8,367 bases of DNA from an uncultured Paracoccaceae bacterium (GTDB taxonomy: Bacteria > Pseudomonadota > Alphaproteobacteria > Rhodobacterales > Rhodobacteraceae). The DNA lies in the NCBI GenBank assembly GCA_937900975.1, contig CALCPC010000181.1, forward strand, positions 1 to 8,367, in the 5' to 3' direction. The stretch's first letter is position 1; each line of letters begins with the position of its first letter. Under the pieces are notes generated by a model. The model was not told the origin of the DNA, did not search any database, and saw nothing but the letters and a program-made list of their open reading frames with translations. This document shows positions 1-6,226 of this stretch, one piece after another. Made by a program: the position numbers and the translations under genes.

Positions 1-665
1 ATGATGAAGGGGTTGAGAAATACATCGTCTTCTTGACCGACGGAGCAATCACGCCGCAATTCGGTTTGAAGGATGAGATGTGGACAGGCACGGTCAGTGA
101 GCTTTGGACACGCGATATCTTCTCCTCGGAAGAAGAGCGTGCGGCCGTGATCAACCACATCACCTCGCAGGAAGGTTTGTCGGAAAGCAGCCTCCTTGCC
201 GATTACTGGGCACGGCCAAACAACAATTATCCAGCAACCCCCGATTACGCCAAAACACGTCAGAATATCGTCAATAACTCAGGCGGTTCGGTTGAGATGA
301 ACCCGGACACGGGGGCGAATTCCGCTATTCGCGGCGCTCAGGACCGGCATTGGACTAGTGACGATGCCATCCAGCACGTCGAAAACATTTGTGGCTTTAT
401 GAAGCAGCAGCGGCCGGACGGAAAACCGAAGGTGCGTGTTTTCACCATTGGGTTCAACATTCCGGGGCTCGACAGCTCCGACCCCAATGTGTTCGACGCG
501 CCCGATTCTGCCGCCGATGTGGAAGATGGGGATGATCGGAAAAAATTCGTTCTCGATTATTGCGCCACCTACGACAGTGATCGGTACCTCGCGACCTCCG
601 CGGATCTTGCAAACGCGTTCACCGACATCGCCGCGCAGATCAACCAGCTGCGTCTGACAAACTAA
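1..665 (+). CDS. TadG-like Flp pilus assembly protein with vWA domain, 3' part only
   Basis: The reading frame is open from the left window edge (first full codon at base 3) to TAA at 663-665, so only the C-terminal ~220 residues are present. The stretch KYIVFLTDGAI (bases 18-50) is the typical central strand and 'TDG' turn of a von Willebrand factor A domain, and VRVFTIGFNIP near 430-465 is a later vWA strand. The tail FTDIAAQINQLRLTN matches the usual ending of the vWA-containing TadG-like proteins of Rhodobacteraceae tad loci. In this family the N-terminus carries a membrane anchor and the vWA domain faces the periplasm; both the anchor and the MIDAS DxSxS motif would lie upstream of the window. 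The TTG at 33 is inside the domain and is not the start. Two TadE-like genes follow at once, which supports the pilus assignment. The exact role of this vWA protein in the pilus is not known from the sequence. Confidence 0.85.
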   Translation, partial: DEGVEKYIVFLTDGAITPQFGLKDEMWTGTVSELWTRDIFSSEEERAAVINHITSQEGLSESSLLADYWARPNNNYPATPDYAKTRQNIVNNSGGSVEMNPDTGANSAIRGAQDRHWTSDDAIQHVENICGFMKQQRPDGKPKVRVFTIGFNIPGLDSSDPNVFDAPDSAADVEDGDDRKKFVLDYCATYDSDRYLATSADLANAFTDIAAQINQLRLTN

Positions 666-677
666 AGGGGTCTTCAC

Positions 678-1220
678 ATGCTAAGCCGAGGCAGACGCGC
701 CCGCGACGAAGACGGTGCATCGACGGTCGCGTTCGTGTTGATCTTTCCTGTCTTCATCGGGATCGTGCTGGCCGGCGCGGAAGCCGGCTGGCTGATGACC
801 CGATATATGATGGTGGAGCGGGGTGTGGATATCGCGATGCGCGACGTCCGCCTCGGCCTTGCGGGGGACGAAGTGACCTACACGGAGCTTGTCGACCGCA
901 TCTGCGATGCGACGTCGGTCGTCGACGATTGCTCAACCAATCTGGTCGTGGCAACGCAAGTTCTGGAAGATGACGCAGAGGCGGTCGATCCCGACCCAGC
1001 ACCCTGTTTCGACAATTCCTTCTCGGCATCGGAAATCGCGTCTTTCAACCCAGCGGATGAGTACGAAGAGGCGGAAACGAGCCAAACCGTCGTCGTAAAG
1101 GTATGCGCCGTGGTCCAGCCGATTTTTAAGGATTTCGGCCTCTCCGCGGTTCTGCGCCTTGACGGGGCCGGTGGATTTCCAATCCGAACCGCGTCCGCGT
1201 TCAAGCACGAACCGTATTGA
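678..1220 (+). CDS. TadE-like pseudopilin of the tad (Flp pilus) locus
   Basis: This 180-residue protein has a basic N-terminus, a short acidic patch and then a single hydrophobic helix (about residues 16-38), the TadE/TadF-type layout. Known TadE/F pseudopilins are cut by a prepilin peptidase after the Gly before the helix and sit in the inner membrane and periplasm as minor pilus components. The segment TRYMMVERGVDIAMRDVRLG after the helix is characteristic of the Rhodobacteraceae TadE-like protein encoded next to the vWA TadG protein. Four cysteines in the periplasmic part (RIC, DDC, PCF, KVC) could form disulfides. Start: ATG 678 has AAAGGGG at 664-670 with a 7-base gap, beginning inside the stop codon of the upstream gene, so the genes are surely co-transcribed. 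Odd point: the helix start reads DGASTVAFVL, with Ala where TadE proteins normally have Glu at mature position +5. Confidence 0.86.
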   Translation: MLSRGRRARDEDGASTVAFVLIFPVFIGIVLAGAEAGWLMTRYMMVERGVDIAMRDVRLGLAGDEVTYTELVDRICDATSVVDDCSTNLVVATQVLEDDAEAVDPDPAPCFDNSFSASEIASFNPADEYEEAETSQTVVVKVCAVVQPIFKDFGLSAVLRLDGAGGFPIRTASAFKHEPY

Positions 1221-1234
1221 GCCCTTTTGCGATC

Positions 1235-1903
1235 ATGGCGAACATCTGGGGAAAGAAAAACAAGTCGCGCGCGTTCGACGGAGGGAACGCAACGGTGGAG
1301 TTTGTGCTCTGCTTTCCCATCCTTTTGGCGGTTCTCACGCTGACCTTTGCGGTGTTTCACGCCGTTTTGCAGTTCAACCGCGCCTCCAAAGCGATGTACA
1401 CGATCAGCGACCTCGCCTCACGGGATGCGGTGATCAACGAAGTGCTCGTGACGCAATACCAGACGCTTTACCAATCCTTCATCGCGGCACCCTCTGGCGC
1501 AGTGCTGCGGATCAGCCGGCTCAATTACGTCGAAAAGGCGGAGCCGGGCGAACCGCCGATCGTCAGCAGCGGGTTTGAGACGCCCGACGGTTTTTATGAA
1601 GTCGCGTGGTCGCTGCCCTCTCCGGCCAGTGCAGATGTCTGGTGCGACGCGGACATCACCAAACCCTGTCCGGAAGCCACGCGCTTCACCTATGCGCTTG
1701 CGACGGAACACCTGGCCAACTACGCGCTTCCCACCATTGGGGACGGGGCGCATATCATCCTGGTCGATGTCTACGCCCCTTACGCCGCGCCGCTCCAAAG
1801 CGGGATGTTTGGCATGCTGCCCGCGTTCAATCAGCTGGAATGGACAATGAGCCATTTTATGTGGCCGCGCACCCCTGACGGCTTGGATTATAAGGCACCC
1901 TGA
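1235..1903 (+). CDS. Second TadE-like pseudopilin of the tad locus
   Basis: This protein of about 222 residues has a short basic N-terminus (GKKNKSR), a Gly before NATVEFVLCFP, and one hydrophobic helix. It therefore keeps the Gly/Glu+5 prepilin-peptidase signature that the preceding gene lacks. The rest (residues ~50-222) is a periplasmic domain with a CDADITKPC cysteine pair around bases 1640-1670. The family role is minor pseudopilin or assembly factor of the Flp pilus. The start is uncertain: ATG 1235 gives MANIWGKK, while TTG 1217 overlaps the previous stop as TTGA and would add six residues by translational coupling. Neither has a visible Shine-Dalgarno sequence; I prefer ATG. The 3' end, TGA at 1901-1903, overlaps by 16 bases the end of the convergent DUF393 gene. 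This appears to be the last gene of the tad cluster on this side. Confidence 0.85.
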   Translation: MANIWGKKNKSRAFDGGNATVEFVLCFPILLAVLTLTFAVFHAVLQFNRASKAMYTISDLASRDAVINEVLVTQYQTLYQSFIAAPSGAVLRISRLNYVEKAEPGEPPIVSSGFETPDGFYEVAWSLPSPASADVWCDADITKPCPEATRFTYALATEHLANYALPTIGDGAHIILVDVYAPYAAPLQSGMFGMLPAFNQLEWTMSHFMWPRTPDGLDYKAP

Positions 1904-2340
1904 CGCGGCGGCGCGCATGCGTCGGGAAAGCGGGACCGTTGGGCTGGGGTTGGAAGATAACAATCCTGGCGCCGGCCGAAGAGCCGGAACCGGTTCCGGG
2001 CAATCCAATCATAAGCCCCATCTCGCAGCCGTTTTGGAACCAGCCGCAAAACGCGCAACCAGCACCATGGCCGCCTGAGATCGCCGAAAAGTGTCAACAC
2101 CGCATCGGACCGCGTGATCGCCACGCCATCCCGGACCACCAGAAAGCTTCTCTCCAAATCGGCGGGCGTCATCCCATGCGCGGCGCCAAGGCGTTGCCCC
2201 AACGGCCTGCGGCTGGATAGGAAAACCGTCTCTGGGCGCCGCTCCCAACGCAGGTAAAAAGCAACCCATCCGGTGCACAGCACACAATCCCCGTCAAACA
2301 CCAGCGTCGTGCGCGCCTGACCGGGGTCCGCCTTGTCCAT
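1888..2340 (-). CDS. DUF393 / DCC-family thiol-disulfide oxidoreductase-like protein
   Basis: This small (150-residue) probable cytoplasmic or membrane-peripheral protein belongs to the DCC family (DUF393), a thioredoxin-like group named for its conserved Asp and two Cys. Directly visible is LVFDGDCVLC near residues 13-22, giving the D-x-x-C pattern and a CxxC pair at C19 and C22. Also visible are the central ITRSDAVLTLFGDL segment, the region ending in DWIARNRFRLFG, and the typical C-terminal CYLPTPAQRSRF. The start is set at ATG 2340 because GGAGGT lies 7 bases upstream; a longer frame to 2388 would run into the upstream gene. It is the last gene of a three-gene minus-strand cassette, 19 bases after the HTTM-like gene. 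DUF393 is often found next to or fused with HTTM membrane proteins, so the two probably act together. The redox activity is predicted from the family; the substrate is unknown. Confidence 0.9.
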   Translation of the reverse strand: MDKADPGQARTTLVFDGDCVLCTGWVAFYLRWERRPETVFLSSRRPLGQRLGAAHGMTPADLERSFLVVRDGVAITRSDAVLTLFGDLRRPWCWLRVLRLVPKRLRDGAYDWIARNRFRLFGRRQDCYLPTPAQRSRFPDACAPPRQGAL

Positions 2341-2347
2341 CCCACAC

Positions 2348-2353
2348 ACCTCC
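2348..2353 (-). promoter_or_regulatory. Shine-Dalgarno sequence of the DUF393 gene
   Basis: On the minus strand the bases read GGAGGT, a full anti-16S match 7 bases before the ATG at 2340. It decides between this start and an upstream in-frame codon near 2388 that would overlap the preceding gene. Confidence 0.75.
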
Positions 2354-2359
2354 ACCAGT

Positions 2360-3082
2360 CTACCCGCCCCAAAACATAGTCGGCGCATGCCAACCCACCA
2401 GCGGATCGACCAATCCTTGAAGCCAAAGCAACGCCGGATAGCCCGCAGGCCAGATCCAGAGAAAGCGGTTCAGACCGAAAAGGATCGCATTGGCCAGATG
2501 GAAGGCCAGCGCACATCCAAGGGCCAACAACAAGGTCTCGCGACTGATCAGCGCGAGCGGGAGCAGAAGCTCCAGCGTCATCACCGCCCAGGACGCCGCG
2601 CGCATTAGACCGGAGAAGCGGTGAAGCCCGCGCACCTGTTGACTGACCGGATAGGCCGAAAAGGCGAAGACATCGGCCAGCGCCTGTCCACGCCGCCAAG
2701 CGGCGTTGGCGATCTTGACTTGGCCAGAAACGACGTAAGACAGCAGAACCTGCAACGCCAAATAACCAAAGGCGACCTCCCGCCCGCAGCCCGGCGGCAG
2801 AAAGCTGGCGGCGGTCAGGCAGAAGAGGATCAACAGGGCCAAACGGTCGCTACCGCCGTTATAGGCCCCGCCAAACCGGTGAAGAAGGACCACACTCTGC
2901 GCCGTCAAGGCCGCCAATACCCAAATACTCTGCCAGCCGGTCAGCAGAACGATGGCAAGCGCTGCACGGATAAAAAAGGTCCTGCGCTCCGCACGCGCCC
3001 AGAAGATGTGTTCCAAGCTTTGCTGCAGCAGCGCAAGGGCCAGCAGAATTTCTGTCGCGCGCAGGGCGGTCTCAAGGCTCAC
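2360..3082 (-). CDS. HTTM-domain-like multi-pass membrane protein
   Basis: This 240-residue, strongly hydrophobic protein has about six to seven membrane segments (near residues 8-22, 38-65, 80-96, 105-124, 163-180, 184-203, 210-226). Features typical of bacterial HTTM proteins (relatives of vitamin K-dependent gamma-carboxylase) are HRFGGAYNGGSDR before the third segment, VVSGQVKIANAAWRRG after the fourth, and HLANAILFGLNRFLWIW near the C-terminus. It is shorter than full eukaryotic carboxylases and lacks their lumenal domain, so no carboxylase activity should be assumed. The start is GTG 3082, which overlaps the stop of the upstream gene as GTGA; no good Shine-Dalgarno sequence sits at the right distance, so translation is probably coupled. 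The DUF393 gene follows after 19 bases. I infer a membrane module in which the thioredoxin-like partner may supply or sense redox state. Confidence 0.8.
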   Translation of the reverse strand: MSLETALRATEILLALALLQQSLEHIFWARAERRTFFIRAALAIVLLTGWQSIWVLAALTAQSVVLLHRFGGAYNGGSDRLALLILFCLTAASFLPPGCGREVAFGYLALQVLLSYVVSGQVKIANAAWRRGQALADVFAFSAYPVSQQVRGLHRFSGLMRAASWAVMTLELLLPLALISRETLLLALGCALAFHLANAILFGLNRFLWIWPAGYPALLWLQGLVDPLVGWHAPTMFWGG

Positions 3083-3474
3083 TCAAAGAGCGCCGCGCGG
3101 TAAATCTCCTCCTCAATCCGGGCGGGGCCCTGCCCCAGGACAAAGCGTATCCGAAGTTGAAGCGGCGCCCCCGGCTCAACCCGGCGCGCGGCCAGAAGCG
3201 CGCGTTCTTGGATATGGGGCAAGGCGGCGGGCGCACCGTCTTCGCGAAACCGCTCTGCGCAAGTGACCAAAAACAAGGCTTCATTCCAGGCGGGATTAAA
3301 AAAGAGGCGCGCCAGCATGGTCCAACCTGTCAGTTTTTCGGGCCGCGGGTGAACCGCCCGCCAGCGGTCGGAGCCCTCTGGGGCCCACTCAATCCGCGGC
3401 GATGCCTCCACCGTTTCAAAAAAACGCCAGGAGGGTAAAAGCACGGGCAAGATCAGATCGAAGGTGGCGCGCAT
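3079..3474 (-). CDS. Conserved hypothetical protein of the HTTM/DUF393 cassette
   Basis: This protein of about 131 residues has no membrane helix and no signal peptide that I can call with certainty, although the first 15 residues (MRATFDLILPVLLPS) are hydrophobic. The motif PSWRFFETVEASPRIEWA and the later RLFFNPAWNEALFLVTCAERF resemble small proteins that I recall next to HTTM genes in other proteobacteria; I know no named domain. It is rich in Arg, Trp and Phe, and the C-terminal half looks like mixed beta strands. Its stop overlaps the GTG of the HTTM gene by four bases, which ties the two in expression and probably in function. Start: ATG 3474 is preferred because the family-like sequence begins there. 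The frame remains open to a TTG at 3546 inside the adjacent palindromic repeat, and neither start has a clear ribosome site. Confidence 0.75.
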   Translation of the reverse strand: MRATFDLILPVLLPSWRFFETVEASPRIEWAPEGSDRWRAVHPRPEKLTGWTMLARLFFNPAWNEALFLVTCAERFREDGAPAALPHIQERALLAARRVEPGAPLQLRIRFVLGQGPARIEEEIYRAALFE

Positions 3475-3526
3475 TCTGCGTAATGCTGCGCCGAAGAGGG
3501 TTGAGAAACGGTAAACACGCCGCTGC

Positions 3527-3643
3527 TTAGAGCATTTTCCGTTCAAAGTGAGTCAGTCATCATCAGAAAACGCGTTCAAGATCAGCATTTTGCTGATCTT
3601 GAGATAGCGATTTCTGATCCAATGTGAACGGAAATTGCTCTAA
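3527..3643. repeat. MITE-like palindromic element with terminal inverted repeats
   Basis: The left end (3527-3550) and the reverse complement of the right end (3620-3643) match at 21 of 24 bases, both starting TTAGAGCA and containing TTTCCGTTCA. The inverted symmetry continues inward: CATCAGAAAACGC at 3561-3573 pairs loosely with the reverse complement of GCGATTTCTGATC at 3607-3619. It ends in a perfect central hairpin at 3576-3602. The element is AT-richer than the genes around it and carries no gene of its own. The ends include a TA on each side (3528-3529 and 3641-3642), which would fit insertion at a TA dinucleotide as in IS630/Tc1-like elements; that is inference. Palindromic intergenic elements beginning with similar GAGCA motifs are familiar from alphaproteobacterial genomes, but copy number cannot be judged from one copy. 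Confidence 0.8.
3576..3602. terminator. Strong hairpin at the centre of the repeat, possible bidirectional terminator
   Basis: TCAAGATCAGCA is followed by TTT and then its exact reverse complement TGCTGATCTTGA, a 12-bp perfect stem with a 3-base loop. It lies 37 bases beyond the DUF1285 stop codon on the minus strand and could end or attenuate that transcript. There is no clear U-tract after the stem on either strand, so a classical intrinsic terminator is not shown; RNA-end protection or processing is equally possible. Confidence 0.4.
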
Positions 3644-4212
3644 AAGTCGAGCGGCGCAATCCGAAAGAAAACCCCCGCACTTTCAACCCCATACCAACCC
3701 GCATTCGGGCCCGTTCCGGGGCTGCCAAGCTCAACCAACCGGTAAAAGCTTTTCCGATCGATAAGGGCCTCAAGGTTGCGCCGCACCAGAATATAGGGGC
3801 GGGGCTCCTCCGTCGCACTGTCGCGGGTGACCCGGATCGGATGGTCGGGACCGGCGGGGACGCGGTCGCCGACCTGCGTTTGGAACACAAGACGCCCCCC
3901 CTCGCGGTCGAAATCGACGGCGACAAAGGGCGCATCATCGACCTTGATCCCGACTTTTTCCACCGGCGTGACCAAAAAATAGGCATCGCCCTCGCGTTTA
4001 AGGATCGACGAAAACAGTTTGACCAGTGCCGGCCGTCCGATCGGCGTGCCGAGGTAAAACCAGGTGCCGTCGGCCGCGATCCGCATATCCAGATCGCCGC
4101 AAAAGGGCGGATTCCAACGCTCGACCGGCGGCAACCCACGGGCGCTGGCCTTTTTCGCAGCCGCAGCCAGGACATCGTCATCGGGCGTGGACACGCGTTT
4201 CTGATCTGACAT
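3640..4212 (-). CDS. DUF1285 domain-containing protein
   Basis: This 190-residue soluble protein has the DUF1285 hallmarks throughout. They are GLPPVERWNPPFCGDLDMRI (about residues 26-45), TWFYLGTPIGRPALVKLFSS (50-69), YFLVTPVEKVGIKVDDAPFV (78-97) and, near the C-terminus, LVELGSP and WYGVESAGVFF. The family is common in alpha- and gammaproteobacteria and has a known beta-rich fold, but its biochemical role is not established; a ligand-binding role has been suggested for the fold. ATG 4212 is preceded on the minus strand by GAGGA with a 7-base gap. It is transcribed divergently from the moxR operon. The stop TAG (3640-3642) lies inside the right end of the palindromic repeat, so the last residues (PLDF) abut the element and the original 3' end may have been altered. 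The genes I would expect downstream of DUF1285 in alphaproteobacteria (CoA pyrophosphatase, CCA-adding enzyme) are not here. Confidence 0.93.
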   Translation of the reverse strand: MSDQKRVSTPDDDVLAAAAKKASARGLPPVERWNPPFCGDLDMRIAADGTWFYLGTPIGRPALVKLFSSILKREGDAYFLVTPVEKVGIKVDDAPFVAVDFDREGGRLVFQTQVGDRVPAGPDHPIRVTRDSATEEPRPYILVRRNLEALIDRKSFYRLVELGSPGTGPNAGWYGVESAGVFFRIAPLDF

Positions 4213-4319
4213 CTGCTTGTCCTCGGCCTTGATCCCTTTAGCATCACCCTAGATGATTTGATTAAGTAGCAGGAGGCCGCCAAACGGCGAGCCTTTGCCC
4301 CAGTTCAAGGACATCCAAC
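4213..4319. promoter_or_regulatory. Divergent promoter region between DUF1285 and moxR
   Basis: This 107-base gap separates two genes that face away from each other, so it must hold promoters for both or rely on distant ones. The part around 4229-4268 is AT-rich. On the plus strand TTGATC (4229-4234) and GATGAT (4252-4257), 17 bases apart, form a weak sigma-70-like pair leading to the moxR operon. On the minus strand ACTTAAT (reverse of 4263-4269) could act as a -10 for DUF1285. The only short inverted repeat is a 4-bp GCCG/CGGC stem near 4277-4289. I see no convincing operator. The moxR ribosome site AAGGA (4307-4311) closes the region. Confidence 0.4.
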
Positions 4320-5324
4320 ATGCAGGACGGCGATCTCGCGGACCAGATGGAAACGACGGCCGACGCGCTGGTGCGGGCACGGCATATGATCGGGCGCCGC
4401 GTGATTTGTCAGGTTTCAGTAGTCGATCTGACGCTGAACGCGCTCTTGTGCGGCGGTCATGACCTGTTGGTCGGCGCCCCGGGTCTGGCCAAAACGCGTT
4501 TGGTGGAGGCGTTGGGAACCGTCATGGGCCTTGACGCCAACCGAATCCAGTTCACGCCCGACCTCATGCCCTCAGACATTCTTGGCGCGGAGGTTTTGGA
4601 AACCGGCTCTGACGGCTCTCGCACGTTTAAATTCATCGAAGGACCGGTTTTTTGCCAGCTTCTGATGGCTGATGAGATCACCCGCGCCAGCCCGCGGACG
4701 CAATCAGCGCTCCTGCAAGCCATGCAGGAAAAACGTGTCACCATCGCAGGCGCCGAACGGATCCTCGACAAGCCCTTCCACGTTCTGGCGACGCAAAACC
4801 CGATTGAGCAAGAGGGCACTTATCCGCTGCCCGAGGCGCAGCTTGACCGTTTTCTCCTCCAAATCGACGTCGACTACCCAACCCGCGATGCGGAGCGGGA
4901 GATCCTGCTTGCCACAACCGGGACCGAGGACGCGGAGGCGGAGCCGGTGTTCGACGCCGCCGGCCTGATCGCCGCGCAGCAGCTCATCCGCCGGATGCCG
5001 GTCGGAGAAACGGTGATCGAACAGATCCTGTCGCTTGTTCGGTCGGCGCGTCCGGGCACGCCGGATGCTGCCGAAAATGTCACCGCCGCCGTCGCTTGGG
5101 GCCCGGGGCCCCGCGCTGCGCAATCCTTGATGCTGGCCGTGCGCGCGCGTGCCTTGATGGATGGGCGGCTGGCGCCGTCGGGCGACGATGTCGTGGCCCT
5201 GGCGCACCCGATCCTGGTGCACCGCATGTCGCTTGGCTTCGCCGCGCGGGCCGAGGGGCAGACGTTGGCCGCCGTGATCGAACGTCTGGTTGCTATGACG
5301 CTCGACAGGGAGGCGGCTGCGTGA
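4320..5324 (+). CDS. MoxR-family AAA+ ATPase
   Basis: This 334-residue ATPase has the normal length for MoxR. Motifs in order: Walker A GAPGLAKT (52-59); the MoxR signature IQFTPDLMPSDILGAEV (76-92); Walker B LLMADE (114-119) followed by TRASPRTQSALLQAMQE; sensor 1 ATQNPIEQEGTYPLPEAQLDRF (157-178) with arginine finger R177; sensor 2 GPGPRA (261-266) in the C-terminal lid. MoxR proteins form ring-like ATPases in the cytoplasm that act as chaperones for metallo-enzyme activation or envelope complexes, usually together with vWA-domain proteins. ATG 4320 has AAGGA 8 bases upstream. The stop TGA overlaps the GTG of the DUF58 gene, so the two are translationally coupled. All catalytic residues are in place, so it should be an active ATPase. 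The client is not identifiable from the sequence. Confidence 0.95.
   Translation: MQDGDLADQMETTADALVRARHMIGRRVICQVSVVDLTLNALLCGGHDLLVGAPGLAKTRLVEALGTVMGLDANRIQFTPDLMPSDILGAEVLETGSDGSRTFKFIEGPVFCQLLMADEITRASPRTQSALLQAMQEKRVTIAGAERILDKPFHVLATQNPIEQEGTYPLPEAQLDRFLLQIDVDYPTRDAEREILLATTGTEDAEAEPVFDAAGLIAAQQLIRRMPVGETVIEQILSLVRSARPGTPDAAENVTAAVAWGPGPRAAQSLMLAVRARALMDGRLAPSGDDVVALAHPILVHRMSLGFAARAEGQTLAAVIERLVAMTLDREAAA
5307..5313 (+). promoter_or_regulatory. Shine-Dalgarno sequence of the DUF58 gene inside the moxR 3' end
   Basis: AGGGAGG lies within the last codons of moxR, 7 bases before GTG 5321. It supports that GTG as the DUF58 start rather than the far upstream in-frame start at 5096, which would read moxR in another frame. 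Confidence 0.75.
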
Positions 5325-6226
5325 GCGGGGAGACGCTCGACAAAGCCAAGACCGCGGTTCTCCTCCGCCGCGATTCCGAGAAGATCGCCGGCAGTTTGCC
5401 GCCGCTTCTGGCCTCGGCCGAGCGGTTGGCCGCCACCGTTGCCATGGGCGTGCACGGCCGGCGCCGCGCCGGGATTGGCGAGACGTTTTGGCAATACCGC
5501 CAAGCCGTCCCAGGCGACGTCCAGACGGCGGTCGATTGGCGACGCTCGGGCCGCTCGGACCATCTTTATATTCGTGAGATGGAATGGGAGGCCGCGCAGA
5601 CCGTCTCGATCTGGGCCGATGACGCAGCGGCGATGGATTACAAAGGGCCGAAGGCGCAGCGCACCAAGCGCGACCGGGCGATCCTGCTGTCGCTCGCCTT
5701 GTCTGTCCTGCTCGTCAAAGCGGGGGAGCGTGTGTCGCTGCTCGGCACCGATGCCGCGCAGCCCCGGACGGGGGAGAACCAGCTTCGCCGCATGGCCATG
5801 GCGATGGCAGAGCCGCGCGAAGGCCGGCCGGATTTCGGCGCGCCGCCGAAGGCGAAATTCCAGGCCTCGGGGCGCGCGGTGTTTTTGTCGGATTTCATGG
5901 GCGCGCGCGATGAGGTCTTCCCCGCGCTGATCCACGCCGCCGACCGAAACGTCGCCGGGTGCTTTGTCCAGATCGTCGATGAGACGGAGGAGGTGTTCCC
6001 CTTCGACGGGCGCACGATTTTCCGCTCCATCGGCGGCAGTGTGGAGTTCGAGACGCAGCGCGCCCGCGGTCTGCGCGACGCCTACCGCGACCGGCTGGCC
6101 GAACGGCGTGAGGCGCTTGAGACGATGGCCCGCCGCACCGGCTGGCAATGCCTGATCCACCGCACCTCCGAAAGCCCCCGGACGGCTTTGCTGTGGCTCT
6201 ACATGGCGATCGGGGGCTTGCGCTAA
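5321..6226 (+). CDS. DUF58 domain-containing protein (vWA-like MoxR partner)
   Basis: The 301-residue product has the DUF58 signature around residues 51-90: GIGETFWQYRQAVPGDV, then VDWRRSGRSDHLYIREMEWE. A vWA-like fold follows, with first strand TVSIWADDAAAMDY (about 94-107), an AILLSLALSVLL helix and a later FLSDFMG strand. In ordinary vWA/DUF58 proteins the first strand ends in DxSxS, the MIDAS metal site; here both serines are Ala (D100-D-A-A-A), so classical metal binding looks lost. There is no N-terminal membrane helix, unlike longer DUF58 proteins with two TM segments, so it is probably cytoplasmic. It starts at GTG, with the GTGA overlap to moxR and a good ribosome site. Its TAA directly abuts the ATG of the next gene. 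The context indicates an adaptor or client of the MoxR ATPase acting with the following membrane protein. Confidence 0.93.
   Translation: MSGETLDKAKTAVLLRRDSEKIAGSLPPLLASAERLAATVAMGVHGRRRAGIGETFWQYRQAVPGDVQTAVDWRRSGRSDHLYIREMEWEAAQTVSIWADDAAAMDYKGPKAQRTKRDRAILLSLALSVLLVKAGERVSLLGTDAAQPRTGENQLRRMAMAMAEPREGRPDFGAPPKAKFQASGRAVFLSDFMGARDEVFPALIHAADRNVAGCFVQIVDETEEVFPFDGRTIFRSIGGSVEFETQRARGLRDAYRDRLAERREALETMARRTGWQCLIHRTSESPRTALLWLYMAIGGLR

Noticed and set aside
1972..1987. CCGGC/GCCGG stem just after the tad genes as a terminator
   Set aside because: The stem is only 5 bp, no T-run follows, and it sits in the coding region of the opposite gene.
1984..1999. Perfect 16-bp palindrome CCGGAACCGGTTCCGG
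   Set aside because: It lies inside the DUF393 coding sequence, where Arg/Asn/Arg/Phe codons produce it; no promoter is nearby and nothing supports an operator role.
3475..3546. TTG start at 3546 for the small HTTM-cassette gene
   Set aside because: The extra 24 residues are encoded partly by the palindromic repeat and look unlike the conserved part; ATG 3474 is the better call, though not proven.
3582..4283. A 233-codon minus-strand frame overlapping DUF1285
   Set aside because: It is the same strand in a shifted frame; the DUF1285 frame has conserved motifs and a ribosome site, this one has neither.
5096..5320. Upstream extension of the DUF58 frame to an ATG at 5096
   Set aside because: The extension reads the moxR C-terminus in another frame, giving low-complexity sequence, while GTG 5321 has a good ribosome site and a 4-base overlap.
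4874..6160. A 428-codon open frame on the minus strand, opposite moxR and DUF58
   Set aside because: It is antisense to two clear families, shows no recognisable domain, and its Arg/Ala/Gly/Pro-rich composition is what high-GC codon bias produces on the opposite strand.
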